Positions 60,389 to 64,000 of a stretch of 64,000 nt of DNA are shown here, piece by piece. A program made the translations under genes and the position numbers. How positions within the stretch are numbered: the stretch's first letter is position 1; each line of letters opens with the position of its first letter. The notes below the pieces were generated by a model. That model had not been told where the DNA came from. It did not search any database and was given only the letters and a program-made list of their open reading frames with translations. The DNA comes from CAG-791 sp963655255 (GTDB taxonomy: Bacteria > Bacillota > Clostridia > Lachnospirales > Lachnospiraceae). The stretch covers positions 1-64,000 of the forward strand of contig CAVKEB010000002.1 in the NCBI GenBank assembly GCA_963655255.1, given 5' to 3'.

Positions 60389-61054
60389 ATGGCAGAAGAA
60401 TATAAGAACCCGGATACGGGACAGGATAAAAAGGAAGACGCGGTGAACATCCCCGTAGAGGATGCGAAGAAAGCCGAAGAGAAGAAGACATCCGAGGATA
60501 AGACAGAGGAAGCTGCCGCAGAAGAGAAAGCGGAGGACGCCGCTGCAGAAGCAGAGGCGGAGCCGCAGGATAAAAAGGGCTTCTTCTCCAGAACCAAGAA
60601 GGCAGACAAGGAAAAGGCCGGGATGCAGGAGAAAATTGATTCTCTGGAGGACCGGGTACGCCGCCAGATGGCGGAGTTCGATAACTACCGCAAGCGCACG
60701 GACAAAGAGAAAGAGCAGATGTTTTCCATGGGCGAGCGGAGCGTGATTGAGAAGATTCTCCCGATTGTGGACAACTTCGAGAGAGGCTTCGATACCGTGG
60801 AGGAAGCGGATAAGGATGACGCATTCGTGACCGGCATGCAGAAGATTTATTCGCAGCTGGTCAAGCAGCTGGAAGCGCTGGGAGTCAAGCCGATCGAAGC
60901 GGTCGGTAAGGAATTTGATCCGAATCTTCATAATGCAGTGATGCAGGTGGAGAGCAAGGATTACGAAACCGGAATCGTGGCACAGGAACTGCAGAAGGGT
61001 TACATGTATCACGATCAGGTGCTCCGGCACAGCATGGTGGCAGTTGCCCAGTAA
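60389..61054 (+). CDS. grpE: Nucleotide exchange factor GrpE
   Basis: A 221-residue DnaK co-chaperone. An acidic, Lys/Glu/Ala-rich N-terminus (1-70) leads to the long paired helix (MQEKIDSLEDRVRRQMAEFDNYRKR) and a C-terminal beta domain (PNLHNAVMQVES). GGAGG lies five bases before the ATG at 60389, eleven bases after hrcA. It speeds ADP release from DnaK. Confidence 0.96.
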   Translation: MAEEYKNPDTGQDKKEDAVNIPVEDAKKAEEKKTSEDKTEEAAAEEKAEDAAAEAEAEPQDKKGFFSRTKKADKEKAGMQEKIDSLEDRVRRQMAEFDNYRKRTDKEKEQMFSMGERSVIEKILPIVDNFERGFDTVEEADKDDAFVTGMQKIYSQLVKQLEALGVKPIEAVGKEFDPNLHNAVMQVESKDYETGIVAQELQKGYMYHDQVLRHSMVAVAQ

Positions 61055-61078
61055 GAAGGCAATGCTCCGTAAAGCGAA

Positions 61079-61101
61079 ATCAATCCCCGAAAGGGGTTGA
61101 T
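61079..61101 (+). other. GNRA-loop hairpin between grpE and dnaK
   Basis: ATCAA.CCCC pairs with GGGGTTGAT around GAAA. It has no T tract, so it may mark an RNA processing or stability site ahead of the highly expressed dnaK. Confidence 0.5.
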
Positions 61102-61180
61102 CAATATACAGACAGAAACAGTAACGTGACAGATTGGAATAGATTTTCAGTGCCGTATGGCACAGAAACGGAGAATGACT

Positions 61181-63061
61181 ATGAGTAAGATTATTGGTAT
61201 CGACTTAGGAACAACCAATAGCTGCGTTGCAGTCATGGAAGGTGGACAGCCGACCGTTATTGCAAACAAGGAAGGCGCAAGAACCACTCCTTCCGTCGTA
61301 GCTTTCACGAAGAACGGAGATCGTCTGGTCGGCGAGCCTGCAAAGCGTCAGGCAGTTACCAATGCGGACAATACCGTTTCTTCCATCAAGAGAGATATGG
61401 GTACGGATCACGGCCGCACACTCAACGGCAAGAAGTACAGCCCGCAGCAGATTTCCGCAATGATTCTTCAGAAGCTGAAGGACGACGCGGAGAGCTATCT
61501 GGGTGAGAAGGTCAGCGAGGCCGTCATCACGGTTCCCGCATACTTCAATGATGCACAGCGTCAGGCAACCAAGGATGCCGGCAAGATCGCAGGACTTGAT
61601 GTCAAGCGTATCATCAACGAGCCTACGGCAGCAGCACTTGCCTATGGCCTGGACAACGAGAAGGAACAGAAGATCATGGTATACGACCTTGGCGGCGGTA
61701 CCTTCGATGTTTCCATCATTGAGATCGGTGACGGCGTCATCGAGGTCCTTTCCACCAATGGTGATACCCGTCTCGGTGGCGATGACTTCGATAAGCGTAT
61801 CATGGACTGGATGGTCAGCGAGTTCAAGACAAAAGAGGGCGTAGACCTGTCCGGCGACAAGATGGCGATGCAGAGACTGAAGGAAGCAGCCGAGAAGGCG
61901 AAGAAGGAGCTTTCTTCTGCAACAACCACGAACATCAACCTGCCGTTCATTACGGCTACCGCAGAAGGCCCGAAGCACTTTGACATGGATCTGTCCAGAG
62001 CAAAGTTCGAAGACCTTATCAGCGATCTGGTTGAGAAGACCGCAATCCCGGTTCAGAACGCAATGAAGGATGCAGGCCTGACCAATGCGGATCTCGGAAA
62101 GGTTCTTCTGGTCGGCGGTTCTACCAGAATCCCGTGCGTACAGGACAAGGTTCGTCAGCTGACCGGCCATGAGCCGTCCAAGAGCCTGAACCCGGATGAG
62201 TGCGTAGCAATCGGTGCAGCAATTCAGGGAGGCAAGCTTGCAGGCGATGCAGGTGCCGGGGATGTCCTCCTTCTGGATGTCACTCCTCTGACCCTGTCGA
62301 TTGAGACGATGGGAGGTATCGCAACTCCTCTGATCGAGAGAAATACGACCATCCCGACCAAGAAGAGCCAGATCTTCTCGACGGCAGCCGACAATCAGAC
62401 CGCAGTGGATATCAACGTCCTGCAGGGTGAGCGCAAGTTCGCGAGAGACAACAAGTCCCTCGGCCAGTTCCGTCTGGATGGAATTCCGCCGGCAATGAGA
62501 GGCGTTCCGCAGATCGAGGTTACCTTCGATATTGATGCGAACGGCATTGTCACGGTTTCCGCAAAGGATCTTGGAACCGGCAAGGAGCAGCACATCACAA
62601 TCACCGGAGGCTCCAGCATGTCCGATGACGAGATCGAGAAGGCAATCAAGGATGCCAAGGAGTATGAGGCACAGGATAAGAAGAGAAAGGAAGCCATCGA
62701 CGCAAGAAACGATGCAGACTCCGCTGTCTTCCAGATTGAGAAGGCACTGAAGGAAGCAGGCGACAAGGTCGAGGCAGGTAACAAGGCAACGGTTGAGTCG
62801 GATCTTGCAGAGCTGAAGGCAGTTCTGGACCGCACGAAGGATCAGCCGGATATCAGTGATGCGGATGTCGATGCTCTGAAGTCCGGCAAGGAGAAGCTGA
62901 TGAATGATTCTCAGCAGCTTTTCAACGCGATGTATCAGAACATGCAGCAGAATCAGCAGGCCGGTGGCCAGCAGGCGGGACCGAACCCGGATATGGGCGG
63001 CCAGCAGCAGAATGGCGGCAATGCCGATGACGTGGTAGATGGAGACTACAGGGAAGTCTGA
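61181..63061 (+). CDS. dnaK: Chaperone DnaK (Hsp70)
   Basis: A 626-residue Hsp70. ATPase signatures GIDLGTTNSCVAV, VYDLGGGTFDVSI and VLLVGGSTRIPCV are present, then the linker VLLLDVTPL, the substrate-binding domain and a Gln/Gly-rich tail ending in GDYREV. GGAG precedes the ATG at 61181; an in-frame ATG at 61157 adds eight residues not seen in relatives. Confidence 0.97.
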   Translation: MSKIIGIDLGTTNSCVAVMEGGQPTVIANKEGARTTPSVVAFTKNGDRLVGEPAKRQAVTNADNTVSSIKRDMGTDHGRTLNGKKYSPQQISAMILQKLKDDAESYLGEKVSEAVITVPAYFNDAQRQATKDAGKIAGLDVKRIINEPTAAALAYGLDNEKEQKIMVYDLGGGTFDVSIIEIGDGVIEVLSTNGDTRLGGDDFDKRIMDWMVSEFKTKEGVDLSGDKMAMQRLKEAAEKAKKELSSATTTNINLPFITATAEGPKHFDMDLSRAKFEDLISDLVEKTAIPVQNAMKDAGLTNADLGKVLLVGGSTRIPCVQDKVRQLTGHEPSKSLNPDECVAIGAAIQGGKLAGDAGAGDVLLLDVTPLTLSIETMGGIATPLIERNTTIPTKKSQIFSTAADNQTAVDINVLQGERKFARDNKSLGQFRLDGIPPAMRGVPQIEVTFDIDANGIVTVSAKDLGTGKEQHITITGGSSMSDDEIEKAIKDAKEYEAQDKKRKEAIDARNDADSAVFQIEKALKEAGDKVEAGNKATVESDLAELKAVLDRTKDQPDISDADVDALKSGKEKLMNDSQQLFNAMYQNMQQNQQAGGQQAGPNPDMGGQQQNGGNADDVVDGDYREV

Positions 63062-63264
63062 TCCGCGAATGAGGCGGGAGCGCTGCCGGAAGGCAGACAG
63101 TGGCGGCCTCAGAAAACCGGAGACAATGAAATAAAATGGTATAGCCCGGGGCGGGAGATCCGTTCCGGGCCATATCATTGACTGAGAAAAGACAGGAAAA
63201 TCCGTATGTTACGAGTGCGGAGGAAGCCGCAGAAGCGGTCTGATGATAAGGATTTGAACGACGT

Positions 63265-64000
63265 ATGGCAGAGCAGAAACGCGATTATTATGAAGTGCTG
63301 GGTGTACAGAAGAATGCCTCTGAGGAAGAGATCAAGAAGGCATATCGGCAGCTGGCGAAGAAGTATCATCCCGATGTGAATCCCAGCGAAGAGGCTGCGG
63401 CGATTTTCAAGGAGGCATCGGAGGCGTATGCGGTCCTGAGTGATCCGAAGAAGCGGCAGCAGTATGACCAGTTCGGACACGCTGCATTTGACGGAACCGG
63501 AGGATACGGCGGCGGAGGATTTGATTTTAACGGAGCGGACTTCGGAGATATGTTCGGTGACATCTTCGGGGATTTGTTCGGCGGCGGAAGAGCCAGATCC
63601 AACCCGAACGGCCCGATGAAGGGTGCCAGCATCCGCACGAGTGTCCGGATCAGCTTCATGGAATCTGTTTTCGGAACGACGAAGACGCTGAATCTGAATC
63701 TGAAGGATCCGTGCCCGACCTGCAACGGAACAGGTGCGAAGCCGGGAACCAGCCCCAAGATGTGCCCGAAGTGCGGCGGCAAAGGACAGGTGGTCTATAC
63801 GCAGCAGTCCTTCTTCGGAACGGTCCGCAATGTGCAGACCTGCCCGAACTGCGGCGGCAGCGGCAAGATCATCGAGGAGAAGTGCACCACCTGCGGTGGC
63901 AGCGGATATACCAGCAGCCGCAAGCAGATTGAGGTGACGATTCCCGCCGGAATCCGGAGCGGAATGAGCGTCCGGATTTCCGAGAAGGGAGAACCCGGAA
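63265..64000 (+). CDS. dnaJ: Chaperone DnaJ, cut by the window end
   Basis: The first 245 residues are visible. The J domain (1-70) has the HPD motif in KKYHPDVN, followed by a Gly/Phe-rich region (75-115) and four CxxCxGxG zinc motifs (CPTCNGTG, CPKCGGKG, CPNCGGSG, CTTCGGSG). The start of the client-binding domain is cut off at 64000. It lies about 200 bp after dnaK; the gap has a long hairpin (63145-63177) but no clear terminator. Confidence 0.96.
   Translation, partial: MAEQKRDYYEVLGVQKNASEEEIKKAYRQLAKKYHPDVNPSEEAAAIFKEASEAYAVLSDPKKRQQYDQFGHAAFDGTGGYGGGGFDFNGADFGDMFGDIFGDLFGGGRARSNPNGPMKGASIRTSVRISFMESVFGTTKTLNLNLKDPCPTCNGTGAKPGTSPKMCPKCGGKGQVVYTQQSFFGTVRNVQTCPNCGGSGKIIEEKCTTCGGSGYTSSRKQIEVTIPAGIRSGMSVRISEKGEPG

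Noticed and set aside
61205..63178. 657-codon open frame antisense to dnaK
   Set aside because: Long antisense frames are expected opposite GC-rich, highly biased genes; no family features are visible.

Overview
The window looks like chromosome of a moderately GC-rich Clostridia member, most likely Lachnospiraceae-like. The reasons are the gene order uvrC-hprK-murB-rapZ-whiA-HPr(Crh-like), the CIRCE-controlled hrcA-grpE-dnaK-dnaJ operon, MutS2, YhaM, a DUF6465 protein, strong AGGAGG ribosome sites, and many intrinsic terminators. No rRNA, tRNA, CRISPR array, transposase or phage gene was seen.

Layout. 0.2-1.5 kb: class I aminotransferase. 1.6-8.0 kb, minus strand: a Lon-like AAA ATPase without protease domain, a coiled-coil pectinacetylesterase-like hydrolase, a zinc-ribbon membrane protein, a condensation-type acyltransferase and an AraC regulator, probably one functional module. 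8.4-12.5 kb: a sugar ABC importer plus a DUF4867 protein. 12.5-19.6 kb: a distinctly AT-rich block with an OmpR-type two-component system diverging from a second sugar ABC importer and a GH51 arabinofuranosidase; the GC-rich GH43 enzyme at 19.7 kb follows it. The block looks like a transferred arabinoside module set into an older sugar locus. 20.8-25.5 kb: VanW-type cell-wall protein, AIR-synthase-like protein, and an Lrp regulator with its aminotransferase. 25.6-30.3 kb, minus strand: a second two-component system and mutS2. 30.7-34.7 kb: a protease-dead HtrA-like membrane protein, yhaM and an RlmD/RumA-type rRNA methylase. 34.8-38.4 kb: a second AT-rich island (AAA_14/DUF4143 ATPase, GT1 glycosyltransferase, transglutaminase-like protein) ending at a truncated DUF2798 remnant. 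38.8-42.7 kb, minus strand: DUF1846, YitT and AlaX-type proteins. 42.9-51.6 kb: ftsH, uvrC, hprK, murB, rapZ, whiA and a Crh-like HPr with Glu15. 51.7-54.7 kb: a TrpX-type ABC importer. 55-59 kb: GNAT, aminotransferase, uppP, DUF6465. 59.3-64 kb: heat-shock operon, cut by the window edge inside dnaJ.

The most unusual content is between the genes. Two families of structured repeats recur. Family B has copies at 27787, 30408 (inverted, with an internal 81-bp duplication), 40329 (decayed) and 58212. It is a roughly 165-nt unit closed by a terminal inverted repeat, with three internal hairpins whose stems change together between copies while certain loops stay constant. Family A has copies at 20782, 32149, 34908, 50183 (partial) and 55103 (inside a coding region). 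It is a modular chain of hairpins that, in the three fullest leader copies, ends in a mini-hairpin containing the Shine-Dalgarno sequence of the next gene. Two family A copies start just after a recognisable promoter, so they are probably leader RNAs. I do not recognise either family.

Other shared design: all three ABC importers have a terminator-like hairpin between the binding-protein gene and the first permease gene, which would favour excess binding protein.
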